A DNA stretch of 64,000 nucleotides from Wuchereria bancrofti (lineage: Eukaryota > Nematoda > Chromadorea > Rhabditida > Onchocercidae), in assembly GCA_005281725.1 (NCBI GenBank), contig SSBO01000009.1:520585-584584 (forward strand), in the 5' to 3' direction. Positions 37,458 through 51,678 of the stretch are shown piece after piece. Positions within the stretch are counted from its first letter, which is position 1; the number at the start of each line of letters is the position of its first letter. A program made the translations under genes and the position numbers. The notes under the pieces are model-generated. The model made no database searches and was not told the DNA's origin. It was given only the letters and a program-made list of their open reading frames with translations.

Positions 37458-38539
37458 AATATCTATGAATCTTTATGCAAACTTCAAGTCAGCTTACTTT
37501 TTACCGGTCTTCTTTTTTGCCTTCCGTGATAAAACGGAATTTTGTAGATAGCAGACCGACTCAATGCATCCTAGTAGATATATGGAAGTTATTACATGGT
37601 AATAGTCGTATTTATTACTTAATGGTATTAAAAAATAATGGTACTAGAATTTGATAAAAGATCTGCAAACTGTTCTGTAAAGTATTTGTCGTATTTTTCC
37701 TCAATGTTTTCTGTTTCTCGTGATAAATCGGGACCTTCATTTTGTTTAATTATGACAGATTTTATTATTTTCTTCCTTTTTTCTGCATTGTTTATTCCTG
37801 CAGGAATGAAATATTCTGTTGGTTGGTTATATATAAAGGATATACCAAAAATTAAAAAATAAGTTTAGGTTGAACACCAAAGTTAAATCCAGTTTACGGA
37901 TTCGGATAGGTTAATTCAGCAAAAAGTTTACGAATAGCGTTGAGCACAAAAAGGTAAGTCTTTAAAATTGATAAATTTATTAAACATACGCAAAATTTCC
38001 ACTTTTACCAAAGCGGTTGTTTAATTCAGAATTTCAGAACTGATAACAACAATGAGCAGCAAGAAAGCCATTATAGTACAAAATTATTCACAGTCACCGC
38101 ATCATAATTATTAATTCAAAAAGGAAGGAATAACAATTAGCGCCCATTAGAAAGATATGTTGAAAAAAAGATAATGCACTGCAGCGGAAGTCGGAACAGA
38201 GAAAAGTCTCTGAAAATTTTAAAGCACAGCCTCGAAACAAGTGTATTTCGGAAAATTGCATTCCTATTTCTTTTCAAATCACAACGAACCGAAGCAATCG
38301 GAGTCACCTATACAAATTATGCCTCGTTTCAGAGATCAAATCCGGAAAATTTAAAGCAAATGGTAGACGTAGGATACCATAGACGACAATTATCAATACT
38401 GTGACTATGTATATAATAAATACCTAAACAATATTTATTATACAATTAAAAAGAATGACATCTTTGAACAAAAAGTCATACTTTCATAGCAAGCACTGTA
38501 AGAAATCCCAACAAAAGATAATTGATAAAGAAGATAAGC
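37458..38539. other. Intergenic between convergent genes
   Basis: Contains the 3' ends of the APMAP-like gene (+) and the Sgf11 gene (-). A plus-strand frame at 38174-38404 shows no family features. Nothing else is supported. Confidence 0.55.
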
Positions 38540-40766
38540 TCAGTAGAACACCGTTTTTGTCCGATTTCTTGATTTCGACTTTCGAGACTTTCGAGACTTT
38601 CTGCTACTTGCCCAATCTTCATCATCGTCCGCAGCCGTATGATGTGAATCCTCCTGAAACCAAGTTTCCCAAACTTATGTTTTTTAGCTTTCTCTTCTAA
38701 GTAATCTTTCTAATCACTATTTATAAATGAAAACCTTACTGCTAGGGAAATTTCGAAATCTCCTTAATATCTATTATCTGACGATTGATCATAATTCATC
38801 ATCTGATCATCAATTCGAATTATAGTCATTCATTGCGCCACATCCTTTTGTACTGATGCAACTGATACAGTGCAGATAAATTCCAAGAAGCGGTTTGTAA
38901 AAAGCTAGTCAATGGCAACTATGATAAAAAGACTTTTGGACAAGCTCAAAGTTTTCGGAAATATGTATCACTACTTAGTACTATTTAAAAATTTAACCGA
39001 ACACAATCAGCTTAAGTGATTATTTTCCTCCGAATAAAGTTGCTACATTGAAACAGTAATAAGGTTGATAGACTGCTTGTGATAGCTTACATCAGAGTGA
39101 TCCATATCACTGTCACGACCAGAATACTCACGTAAACGACCTTCTGAAAGCGAATTCTTCATGGAAGTGGTGTAATTCATTGCTTGGTTGATGCGACGTT
39201 TTGCAACTCTGAAGAAACGAAATTATACAAAGTCAGAGTTAGTTGCTTCAATTTGACTCATTTCCAGAAACTACTATAAACTTTTAGTTTCCTACAACCA
39301 TTTTATACGTTTTACTTGCATGTTTCACTGAACCAAGAGTTGCTTAATAATAGTAAAATTAGCCACGGTTAAAGAAATATAAAGAGATATTTCTGAAGGA
39401 GATTTTCCGATGCTGAATCTCATATAAAAGTTATGTTGCATAGATAGGATAGAAACAAAAAGTAGCGACGTACAGAAAACAACTAAACACGAAACTAATT
39501 CTCATCCTGTTTAAAACATCAATAAATTATTTCAGTTTCTTCTAACCTTTTGAAAAAAAAAAACGTCGATTCTAAGCTAATTATACTTTTTAAATAACTT
39601 GTAAAGTTGCGCATATAGTAAATTACCAAACTAACAAATAACTTATGGTCAACACTAATTCTTTGACCCTTTAAAACATCCCATTTTAAATCGATTGTGA
39701 AAAAGTTATATAAATGTATTAGATTAGATATAGTGTTAGATCGACAGACAATTTATAGTAGTACTACTGTTCGATGCTACAGTTTTACTACTTTATTAAT
39801 TATAATGATCACAGACCGCGAGCTACTTCGTCCCATTCCCATGCATTTCTCAAGATGCGGAGCGAAACGACTCGCTGCAATAGGCCGTTTGCATTCATCG
39901 CATATAACATCCATATTTTTTTGATGTTTCGTTTGTGAGATTAATGTACTGCCGAAAATATCGTATTCGCCCACTATAGTAGGTTCATTTTGCATATCTG
40001 AAATAAAAAAGAACAAAGCACATAGAAAGTTGCATTAATTAAATGAAGGAGGCAAAATAATTATTTCCTATCATATGGTTATTTATTTCAGATGTATTAC
40101 TATTTACTCCAAAAGTAAAAGTATAAATTCACAAGGAAAAAGAACAAAAAATGTTGCTTTTCTCGAAAATATAACTAAAAAGGAAAAGCGAGCTTTTATC
40201 TATCATTTAATTTAATCAGTTTTCCGTTTTTTATTGGAAATAATTAACACCAACCAACTGGAGGTGGTAGCACAGCATTTGTAATTTTAGCAATTCGATG
40301 AACTTTGAAACAAGGCTCCAATAATACTGTTCCTAATAAATAATCGAATATCTGTTCGCTCATTTCTGCAAAATTAGCCATAAATATTAGTTGGAAAAGA
40401 ACTATACCGCATACTTTCCAAATAATCCAACATATAAATTTAGAAAAGTATTGTCTATTTTCAGTCCCAATCTTAAAAAGGATTACAAGAAGGCTATGTA
40501 AATCATATTTTGCTCTTCTTTCCAGCAAAATCATTCAATTCAGTCATGTGACAACCGATCAATTGCATACACTCCAAATTGCTTATTAATTCTCTCAAAT
40601 AAAATTCCACCACTAATAATTTTTGTTTACTCCTAAAGAAAGAGAAAAAACATTAACCATTGATATCAGCGACACTTCGTACGATTCCTTCGTCGCCTTT
40701 ACCGTCAACCATCGATGTTATTTGTTCAAATCCATATTTAGCAATAAATGAATCATTGATTTGTGC
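38540..40766 (-). CDS. SGF11: Sgf11/ATXN7L3, SAGA deubiquitinase-module subunit
   Basis: Minus-strand exons: 40766-40658, 40365-40255, 39997-39817, 39208-39091, 38653-38540, phases consistent. Key motif is [20 protein letters not shown] followed by [14 protein letters not shown], the Sgf11 zinc finger (Cys-x2-Cys...His-x3-Cys) and arginine-rich tail that binds the nucleosome acidic patch in yeast and animals. Before it, [20 protein letters not shown] plus KVHR matches the N-terminal helix that assembles with Sus1/ENY2, and EYDIFG matches the linker (LDIFG). The tail is acidic then basic ([22 protein letters not shown]), ending at TGA 38542-38540. The product helps USP22/Ubp8 remove ubiquitin from H2B. 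About 210 residues are seen. The 5' end is unresolved: the first exon listed opens in phase 0 after TTTCAG without an early in-frame ATG. Confidence 0.87.
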
Positions 40767-40869
40767 CTGAAATCAAATGAAATCAAGAAAAATGTATGTG
40801 TGAACAGTTCTAATTACCAAGAGCCAAGCCAATTTTTCGATCTCGACTTTCTCATACCAATTATATCAT

Positions 40870-40919
40870 CACACATACACACATGCACACACACACACGC
40901 ACACATGCACGTGCACAGC
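40870..40919. repeat. CA microsatellite
   Basis: Interrupted (CA)n with CATGCA and CGTGCA units, inside the intergenic or 5' region of the Sgf11 gene. Confidence 0.9.
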
Positions 40920-43900
40920 ACAACATCACAACCACCGATGAATGCTTTCATTCCTTTTCCCACACAACAATATGCGAAACAGTTCATCCCACTTCTGGCA
41001 ACCAAATATCGTTAGGTCACAATGATGGTAATTTTATTAATATGAATTTTTTTGATCCATTCACTATGGTACGTCATTCTATGTTGCAAGATAATCGGTG
41101 GGGTATGCACCAATCGATAGTGCTATTCTTCAGCGTTACTCTGCCTCATCTGTTGGTGACAACAGTTTGATGTCATCAAATGCGAAAGTTATGGGAAAGA
41201 AAGATGACTGTTGGATGTGTCGCATTGTGCGCCAAACTGTAACTTCAAAAGAGTGCGCTAAATGATACAATCGAATTACAAATTGCGGGACAAAATAGTG
41301 GTATAATTGTTATAAATAAGTCAAGTAGAAATGCAGAAAGCAGCTATTAGATTGAGCGATATCGGAACGTTTCCGGATTGCAAGTAATCCGAATGCGTCA
41401 TTTTTTTCGGCTCCGTAATTTCCTTTGAATGTAAAGTTTAAGTTGTAGCAAAACTTAATTTAAATTTGAGCAAAATTTAATTCGGGACAGTAATCGGATC
41501 TGCGAAGAAATGAATAAGGAAATACATGCTGTACTTATTACAAAATGTATTTCTATTACAAGAAGCTGTCAATGTTTATAAATTAAGGCACATATAGGAA
41601 TAGGTAATACAGAAAAATATGAAAGACAGTACAAGTCGAATCGTTATGAATGAGATTAATCGTTGGGTTAATTCTTATCCTTTCTAAGTAGAACGGATAG
41701 TAGTAATTCATATATTTGAACCTAAAAAAAAAGAATTGCATCTCCCATAACTGACCGAAAATTTTGAACAAATGACAATTCCATGAGATATGCAACAATC
41801 TTGAAAGATCAGATCAGAAGTGTGTACTTCTGTTATGTACTTATGTTCATTTTAAACTTCATCCTGCAATTATAGCTACATTTTTTACAGGAAACTCTAA
41901 TCCAACTTAATTTGTGACTGAAATATTCCAAAACGAAGGTGATTTTACAGGTGAATGGAACTGGATCACTAACAAAATGAGCCAATGTTATGGACAGATC
42001 AAAACTGGAACCCAGTGCTGTGGAATTAGCAACCACAATGCAATTTATCTAATTGATCATTATCTCATATTACTCAATAATTTCATTTTGCCACACTATT
42101 TACCAATAAATACATTGTTGCAGTATTAATTATCAGTTACAGATGATTCATTAAATATTCATCGTAAAGTGATAAAACTGAAATTTTTATTTCGAATAAT
42201 CGTTATTACTATTATCAATTGCTTTCATAAAGTGTCATCAAAACTTTTGGATAGCATTTATACTACTAATTTGACATTTGACTCAAATTGCAAGAACCAT
42301 AAATCCGTAATAATAACCTTTTGCAACTCTCTTCCTCTCCCTCTCTCTCTCTGTCTTTCTCTCATATTTCATTGATGATTTTTGATCATTCTGTGCAAAT
42401 ATATGTTAAGAATTATTATGGGTAAAAAACTAAACGAGTCTACCTGTCATTTTCACGTGCATTGATATTGGGATGTTGCAGCGTTGTTATTATTTGCATG
42501 ATAACTTGAAGGTGTCAAAATGAGCAGTAAGGAAGAAAGAATAAATTGTGGCAGAAGAGACGAGGACAGGTAAAATTGATAAAATAAATTAAATTGTTTC
42601 CATTTCTTTCTTTAATAATTATTTCTCAGGTAAATGACATCTTTTTTCCTTGCTTCATTTTGTTTAATTTTGTATGAGTTTGTGAAATTTTTTGTTATCC
42701 TTTTTTTTTTAATTTCTAAATGTCACTTTGTTGATATTATGTGCGATTTGCAGTTCTTATTCATTTCATTTATTTTGGCATTGAGATTTTTTTAAAATGA
42801 ATATACTGATGTTTTTGTCTCTTATTTTTTTTACTTTTTTTTTAAAAAATTTTATGTACTTTTTGAAAATCGTACTTTGCATTAAAAATGAAACACATTC
42901 ATCCGTTTCTTTCATTTTTCTGTAGAAATTTTTTTTCTTTTTTTATAAAAATTTAAAAAGTTTAAATAAATCTTTAACCTTCAGCAAGTCAAATGTAGGA
43001 AAAAAGTTTTTTTCCAAAATTCGTTTAGCATTTTTTTATTTCTCGAAAAGCTAATTGGTTGATCTTTGAAAAAAAGTTACTCTTTCTTTTTTCTGTTTTT
43101 CCTTTGCTCACATTCACATAATTTATTGCAAAAAAAGCGAAATTCACTATCATTTTGACTTGTTTATATTTTTGCCTTTCAATATATAAAACATACCAAT
43201 GAACATTTTTATAAATTTACCCATCTTTTGCAATTTCTTGAGTAATTCATTAAAATTGATGATAGTGGCGTATGATTCAGTATTGTCGCTGAATTTGTAG
43301 TTCACTGTACTTTTGTTATGCATACCGTTGTGATACCTTGCCCATTATTTTTTCCCATGGGCAAATACTAACAAACAATCATTACCACTCTATCCGGAAA
43401 AACATTTTTCTTGAGATATAAATTATTTAAGTGTCATATTTGGAATTTTTCTACTATCTGAACAATCTTCCGTTTTTGTCTCTTTTTTCACTTCCCAAAT
43501 AATTTATTGGTACTATCAACTGGAGTAACCAAGAAATCAATATTTTGTTTTCGTTGATCAGAAAGATCGAATACGATCAAAAAAAACTTTTAAATTATGA
43601 TTTCTTCTTTCCTTTTTCCATGTTTTATTATTAATTAATATATAGAAAAATGATTAGCATATTTCTTACCAAACTTATGCAGAAAAATCACATACAAATT
43701 TGTGTATTTAGTAAAAATGTCAAAATTAAAAAAAAGCAATTTTGAACCGAAAAAATAAATAAGCAATTGTTGTAGAAATTGTAATTATATTAAATGAAAA
43801 TAAAAATTAGATATCATAAAAAGTTTGAGAAAGCTAAGAAACATTTAAATTTGTTGAGAAAGGTAGAAAGGTAACGAAGTTAGTAATTCATATTACTGTG

Positions 43901-44580
43901 AGTTTAAAAAGTAATCATTTGAGCTTTCTTCAGCTAACCTTTCTATTATACTTTTCATTTTTTCCTGCTTCTCTTCAGTTCTTCACTTTTTTACTTTTAT
44001 GTTTTTCGATTAGAACTAGAATTTGTTGAATTGGTGTCCAATCAATTTAACAAACTAACCTTGTCACCTCGCTTTCCCTGTCAAAAGGAAAAATACTACG
44101 GGAAGCTGTAATGATAGTTTCGTAACGGTGTCATTATTTTGAAAACTTTTATTAAAAATTTGAACATTTACTAATTTTGCAATTTTTAATAGATTTTAAT
44201 TTTAAAAAATATTTCTTAATTTCTTATCTGTCTTTCATTTCGAGTTTCTTTTAATTTTCTCGAAATACATTTTAATTGGTTGACCTTCGCTAGCTTTTTT
44301 TTTCATTTGTTTTTCCGTTGTTCACATTCACATAATTTTTTTATGTGAATTTTTTCCTTTTTTGGGAACTGTTTTTTGTTGTAATTAGTAGTTTTATTTT
44401 GGATTAAAATTTTGAATTAGTCACTTTTGAAAATGCAAAAAAAAAATTTTAGAGATAGAAATAAACACCTTTTTGAGAGTAATAAAAAAATATAGTTGTT
44501 ATTGCTTTTTTTTCAGTGATTCCAAGAATGGAAATGTTTATTCTTTCCTATCTTCAGTAGCAAAGAGAGAATGAAAGCGG

Positions 44581-44640
44581 AAAGAAGAAAGGGAAAGGGA
44601 GAGAGAGAGAGAGAAGAGCGGAAGAGAGGGAAGAGAAAGG
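44581..44640. repeat. GA-rich purine tract
   Basis: Nearly pure purine stretch with (GA)7 and GGGAAAGGGA units. Confidence 0.85.
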
Positions 44641-45452
44641 TTATTTGAAAATCTGAATACAACAAGGGAATCTCTCACACAATACAATTTATAAACACTA
44701 TTTTACCACATAAATGTTCTTCTGCTCAATCTTTGTATTTCTCAACAAATTTCCTTTCATAAATTGAGCTTTTATGCTATCACAAAAACTAATTCAACCA
44801 CTTTTTTCCTTTTTGTCAAATATTATCACAAGATTCAGTGAAAAGAAAAATAATAAATTCTGTAATTTTGTGTTAGGTTACTTTTGCTAAATTAAAATTT
44901 GAATTCAACGCTTAATTTGGTAATTGTTTCTTTATTTTTGATTCGTGGATATTATATATGGGAAATTAGTTAATAAATCTTAAGCAACGATAGGTAAATG
45001 CAATGGACGGCAAAAGTAATATGCAAAGATATATTAAAGATGTATTTTGAAATTATATCAGAACTTAAGGATTAATAGATCAATCGAAGAACAGTGAGGA
45101 GAACTGCAGAATTTGCAAGCATTTAGTACAAAAATGAAACAAAACGGATCGCAAATTCATTTAGTGTTATAAAAAAAAAAACAAATAATTTTCAATAAAA
45201 ATTAGGAAAAATTGAAAATTTGAAATTCTCTCTTTAGAAATTAATGGGAAATTAGAAAATTGAGGACGAATACACAGATTGCCCTCTTCCCATTACTGTT
45301 TAATTTCTCATTTAAGAGAGAAAAAAAAGAAAAAGAAACTATAATTAATGATGGAAGTTTTCGACAACGAACTGAAAGCGATCGGTAAATCGAAATGCGG
45401 TAAAATTGTCGGAAACCTCACTGAGAGCCCTCAAATCGTGTAATTTACAGGG

Positions 45453-48400
45453 ATGACTGTTCAGTACAACTTGGATGTGTCAACTTCTCGGCCTTGGACC
45501 TTATTCAAACTTTTATTCCGGTGGCGCGGAAGTATTTGGAAATCAGTAACTCTCGAATTATTTGTTTGGTTGTTGTTATTTGCCGTAATATCAGTGATAT
45601 ACCGCTTTGTTTTAAGCAAAGAACAAGTTAGGTACATCACATACAATTCTATAAATAGAAATAATCGCAAAAGTATTGCAAAATTTGATTTCAATAATTT
45701 ACAATGAGAAAAATAGTATTTTGAGAAAAATGTAAACAAAAATCTAAAATTTCTTTTTAACTATTACATTTACTTATAAGTTTCTACTAACTTAAATTAC
45801 GGTGATATATTGAAATATTCACATTACGAAATGATAATGGTATTTTACTTTTTCAAGAAAATTCAATTTAAGCAATTTAATGAAATGCAAAAAGAAATGT
45901 CAGCTGTTAGTTAGTGATAATAGTGATAAGCATATTTGGTGGTACCCTAGTACAGGCTGAAAAAAAAGAAAATATAATCGTTATATATAGCATAGTTTCA
46001 AGTCTGTGAATTAAAATCATTTTCGGTTGAGATTATTTTGAAAATTATTTCAAAACTATTAATAACTTAAATGGTCCGAAATTAGACGGAATAACTGTTG
46101 TAATGAATACAATCATTGATCAAAAAAGGGAAGAAAATTTGGTCAATGTAAAACTTTTAAATAATATTCTGACAATTTGAGCCAAAAAACTCAATTATGC
46201 ATTTTCACTGAATTCCTATGTTTAAGTTTATATTATTTATTAATGCTAACTTATCATTTTAGTACATTCGAGCAGTTCGTACATTACTGTGATGAGAAAT
46301 TGGATTACATTCCATTGAATTTTATGCTTGGCTTTTTTGTTACAATCGTTGTTTCAAGATGGGTTAATTTTTTCGTAAATATTGGCTACATTGACAAGTT
46401 GGTTTCAGGAATTCATTTGTTTTAGTTTACTTTTTTTTTTTAATTCAGAAATTTCTTTATTTCATAAAATTTGTTCACTTAGTTTTATTTTTCTTGCCAA
46501 ACAGTATGCATTCCGGATACTATACTGAACGGTTCCGGAAAACAGAAGTCTCATCGTACAGTTAGCCTAAGGTTGAAAAATATAGTAAACTTATGCTAAT
46601 TTATAGTATAGCTTTAATGGTAGCAGCGTATATAAAAGGTTCCGACGATGGAACACGAATGTTGCGCCGAAATATCATTCGGTATTGCGTCTTATCACAA
46701 GCACTTGTCTTCCGCGATATCAGTATGCGAGTACGGAAACGATTTCCGACTATCGAAGCATTGGTTGCTGCCGGTACAATTTCTAATTCAATTCAGTTCA
46801 ATGATCAAAATTTAGCACAGTCATAAAATATGTGTTAAGTGCACACAATTGCAAAAAAAGAAATTTAATTAATGTTAAAATTAAATTTAGTGAGATTTTA
46901 AAAAATTGAACTTTTATAATAGGTTTTATGATGAAACACGAAAAGGAAAAGTATGATGCGATCCAATATCGCTATGCTAAATATTGGATGCCATTCCAGT
47001 GGGCATTGTCACTTTGTCAAGAAGCACGAAATCAGCAAAAAATTTCCAGCGATGTTTTGCTTGAAAAAGTTGGTGAAGTAAGTGGTTCGTTTGAACTGAA
47101 TCAATTTTAACAATTATTTATAAATTATTCAAGAATTAATCATCAAAATATCAATTTATATAACTTAGTCATTATTGAAAGATGTAATTTCCAAGCTAGA
47201 AATTTTGTTTTCTTAAAGAAATTCCAGCTTATCTAACTGTTTCAGCAAATATGCATAGCTGGCGTATTGTCATAGCTTTCCTGAATTTATCATTATCATT
47301 TGGACTGATTAAATATTAAATTTGGATGGTAGAAAGATTCTTCCTTCCTTTATTTTAATTAAAATTTGTATAACTTTTGTCATTCATATCACTATGATGT
47401 GCGAATGTCACTTCGACTTGAATTTTGCAAAGAACATTTAGGGACTCTCAGTGTTTCATAAACAAACATTTCTTTTTTTGCCCTGAAAATTTTTTAAATA
47501 AATTGAAATGAAAAGACACTAGCGAATTTTAATTAATTCTTCGCCTTTGTCAATAATAAATCAGCAAAACTTCACCTATTTTTATTAATTTGAATTTCAG
47601 GAAATTAAAAGGTTTCGTACGAATTTGGCCATTTTGTGTAACTTTGATTGGGTACCTTTACCAATTATGTACCCACAACTAATTGTCTTAGCTGTTCATA
47701 CATATTTTCTTGTTGGTGCTATTGCCAGACAATTTATTACTAGTGAAAATGCAAAGAATAAATCAACGGTTAATATCTTTTGATTATACTTTATTTGGAA
47801 GTTTTTTTTTGATCCTAAAATGTCAATTTCTTAAATTTTAATTTTATTGATCAAAATTCTGAAAAATCTTTTTTTTTTTGTTTTTTAAGAGATTTATCAG
47901 GAAAAAAGGCAGAGCCTTCTTATAACTGTTTTTATTTTTGGCATTATAACTGCTTGATTGTCTAATTACAGTAAATTCGCCTGTAAATGCTTGTCTGCAA
48001 GCCAAGAGACAGCTTTCCGAGACAGGCCTATAAGTGACGGTCATGAAATCCTTTCATAAAATCCTGCAGCCAATTCTGAGTTTACATCATTTCAGCAGCA
48101 AAATGCTTTGCCTATCACTTACCCACTGATAAATCGAAAATTGCACTTTGTTTACTTGTTTACCTTTTACCGAATTGTTAAAATATTCCGTTTGTAGTTG
48201 GATATGTACCTTCCGGTTATGACTATCATTCAGTTTGTCTTCTACATGGGATGGTTAAAGGTAGCAGAAGCAATGCTAAATCCGTTTGGTGAAGACGACG
48301 ACGATTTCGAATGCAATTTTCTGCTCGACAAAAATCTTAGCGTAATTTATTCTGTTATTTCCTTAATGAAAATGTAACTGAAAATGGACACATGGAAATG

Positions 48401-50307
48401 TATAAAATTGAAAAAACTAGTAAATATGGAAATTAAATAATTCAAATGAGAATTTGAATAATCAAAAACGATGCTATGACATGCATCATCGCTTGTTTTG
48501 TTTTTTTTTTTTCTTTTTAGGTAGGTATAACAATCGTCGATGATGGATGCAACAAAATACCGGCCTTACTTAAAGATGTTTTCTGGAGCGAAACCCAAAT
48601 TGAGCCTTTGTATTCAGCGGAATCGGCTCGTGGAGAATATCGACTTTCCGGTTTAACTGGTTCAACCGCAAACATTCAGTATGAATATTGTTTTTTATTG
48701 AATTTATTTACGAATGATTTCTCCTAAACAAATTTAAAATTTCAAAAGAAGTGAGAAAACTTTTCATTTTCATAGATTTCTTTCTTCTATTTCATAATCA
48801 TTGCTTTTAATATATGCAAATCTCTTTAGGTTAACTGATCAAAATAGAAAAATTAAAATGTTACCTTTATCACGAGAATTAGACAATCATCATTTAATTT
48901 CGGGACTTTTGCGAAGTTCAATGCGGCGTAGTCTACGTGGAGGAAGGTAAGCAAAAAGTAATACTTACTTATGATGAAAATTGATATGACGTGGTTAATT
49001 AACGTGATTAATGTGATGGTAAGAAGTAATAAATGAATTGATTAATTGCGGCATAAAATAGTAAGATTTCTGTTAAATAATTATTGTAAATTTGCAAAAT
49101 AATTAAATATTGCGAAAAAAATTTCGTTTAGATGATTAATTCTTTGATTAATTTATTTCAATGTAATTCAATCTTCACATGTTCAGAAAAGAGAAAAAAG
49201 AAAATCCACTTTTAAAGCTTTTTGAAACTGCTAGCTGTGACATTAAATGATATCACAATAACTCTAATGATAAAGTACGGAATGTTTTTAATTTCAAAAT
49301 ATTCAAATTTTAGAACTGATCATCATGGCGGTATTATGAACATTGTTCGTCAAAAATTTGGTAGGTAAGGTAATTTCTATAATTTTTACATGTAAAAATT
49401 TGTTTAATTAATTCAAATCTATCTTTGTCTTTCGAAAAGTAATGTATTTTTTTGTACGGAAAATTTTATCTTTCATTCTACTATTTCTTTATGTTTACAA
49501 TAGTCAATGAATGAACGAGAAATATTATAGAGTTGTGTTAAAGCTTACATTTTTAGGTCATTAAGTCATTCACATTTCAATACGAGCCAAAATGCCGATG
49601 ATAACAGCAACAAAACAAATCAAACTGTGAACGAATTATCAGTCGCAGAAAAAGGTTACTCAAAATGGATGAGTAACAGTGAAAGCCGTCGAAGCAGTTT
49701 AAGTCGTGTTCTGGAAACTATTATCAATGAATCATATGATAATCCAAATGTTAACTTATCAGGTAAGCAAAGATAAAGAAGTGCAAAGATTACTTAAAAA
49801 TTCAACCTTAATAATAAGTTTTATTATCATCTTCAGCAAAAATTGTGTAAAAATTATTTCTAAATGTGAAAATTTTCAAAATTTAATCAAATTTTGTCCT
49901 TCTGAATTTATAATTTTAAATTTATAGATGAAGATTTGCCACTTACACTAAAGCAAATATCGATAAATGATGGGCGACATACTGGCCATCTTGCATTGTC
50001 ACAAACGTCAACGCTGCACAGACTGGAAGATTTGGAAGAGGAAACAGAAGATACTATGAGCAGGAAAAATACTAAAGCAGATAATACTAATCCTGTCACT
50101 GGCTACACTTACGTGAATTGCGCAAGATCACGGAATAGTGACGTATGGATTAGTGCTGTCGATGGATCATCACTGATTGTAATTCGACGACGAAGTCTTC
50201 CATCGAGTGATGCAAATTGCGCTTCTGTTCAAACAGCAATTCGTAGGCAGAAATCATGGCCTGAAGTTAATTTAGAGAATAAATCTTCACTTAATCTAGC
50301 GACATGA
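45453..50307 (+). CDS. Bestrophin-family calcium-activated chloride channel
   Basis: Eleven exons (45453-45631, 46263-46397, 46607-46773, 46923-47077, 47601-47768, 48198-48341, 48521-48678, 48830-48946, 49314-49364, 49557-49762, 49928-50307) give 619 residues with all phases consistent. The N-terminus [15 protein letters not shown] and RWRGSIWK match the family (MTVTYxxxV..., CWRGSIYK). The neck residues Ile76, Phe80 and Phe84 of human BEST1 are present at exactly these numbers ([12 protein letters not shown]), and the calcium clasp EDDDD falls at 300-304 in [11 protein letters not shown], as in human BEST1. The conserved core runs to about residue 370, then a variable Ser/Asn-rich tail. It should form a pentameric plasma-membrane chloride channel gated by calcium. 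A TTTACAG acceptor two bases before the ATG suits trans-splicing or a 5' UTR intron. Confidence 0.96.
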
Positions 50308-51678
50308 CATTTCAACAAATCATTTAATACAAAACTTGAAGTTTAATTTTTTTTTTTTTTGAAACGCAATTGCAAATTTTGCATACAAAGTAAATAGTTT
50401 ATTTTTAGGCATAACTTCAAGTAATTTATTGAATTTGACAAATTTGATGAAATCTCAGCCAAAGGATTTATTGTTACATTGCAAATTGTATATTGTTGTT
50501 TTAGCAATTGTTACATTATTTATTATTACGTTATTGAATTACAATAAATCGAAGTGAATTTGAATTTTTGTGAAATCTTACGAATAACTGTTACGGAAAC
50601 AGAAAAATAATATAATGATTACATAAAAGGACCAATGATCAGTTTTACTATTTATGACTTCAAGTTTCTTTAAAAGCTCTACCTTGTTTGGTAAAACAAC
50701 AATTACTTAAATTATTGATTGGCAAAAAAATGCGTTCAGTTATAAAAAATCAAAATTGTCATAGATAGTAATAGAAGTATTAAATTCATTTACTATTTTT
50801 ACTACTCATTTCTTACAAAGAAATTTGAAATTTCGTCGTTTAAATTGTTTTAAAATAAATTACTGTCAAAAATAAAAATGAATTTTGTTGATAGAAAATT
50901 TGACATTTACAAATTATTATGAATAGATTAATCATGATAAACAATAATTTAAAAAATACTGGTTTTTTGGCTTATTTTTCCTTATTTTGATTGAAAACAA
51001 TAAATGGTCGATTTTATTTGCTTAGGATTTTTAATTTTTGATTTTCAACCTTTAATCTTTTGTGAGTTCTTTTTCATCCCATGCCATTGCACCAATTGAA
51101 TTCACTCATTCTAGTAAATATTTCTTTCACATTCATTTTATTACTGTTACCTTCCTCTGTAATTAAAATATTTACCTTGTCAGGTACATTGTCACCCATT
51201 GTGATGTCAACGCCACTTTTAAATCACCAGTTTTTCGACTGCATTTTTTTCCTTTTGCTTAATTGAACTTTTTAACTCTTTTTATATGTGCATGTGTATA
51301 TATATATATGTGTGTGTGTGTGTGTATGTGTCTGAGTCTGTGTATTTACAAATATATATTTGTTTATTTATGTATGTTAAAGTATTGTTGACGTTTATAA
51401 TTCTTTTCTTTGTTGTAGTTCAATAACAAATATTATTTTCAAAGAATTCGTTTTTCCTTTGTTCGTTTAATTCAACGATTAATTCCAAAGATCAAAAATT
51501 TCATTCGCATTATTACTGCATTTTACAAATAACATTTTTTTTATTATTTCAAATTAAATTTATTTGAAATTATTCTAATTAAATCACATTGTTTAGATCA
51601 TTCATTCCGAAAATCTCTAATATGTGAAATTTGAATGTTCAAAATTTATTTTCCGGATTATTTGATTTTATTTCAAAG
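50308..51678. other. Intergenic between bestrophin gene and orphan exon
   Basis: Holds the 3' flank of the bestrophin gene and an alternating TA/TG microsatellite at about 51288-51344. No gene is seen. Confidence 0.6.

Larger units (their letters stand above)
40767..45452. other. Intergenic between divergent Sgf11 and bestrophin genes
   Basis: Contains CA-rich and GA-rich tracts and AT-rich filler. Plus-strand 40930-41265 has three overlapping frames that each look partly protein-like (see findings), but no gene model holds. An ATG-led 50-base segment ending in a GTAAAA donor is at 42520-42569; its phase does not fit bestrophin exon 1. Confidence 0.5.

Noticed and set aside
38174..38404. 76-residue plus-strand frame downstream of the APMAP-like gene
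   Set aside because: No family pattern and no clear acceptor or start context; lies in the convergent 3' region.
40814..41005. Cys-rich minus-strand frame
   Set aside because: The Cys and Val repeats come from the CA microsatellite.
42520..42569. Possible first exon (ATG...GACAG|GTAAAA) upstream of bestrophin
   Set aside because: Joining to bestrophin exon 1 is out of frame with its ATG; could be a 5' UTR exon but nothing supports it.
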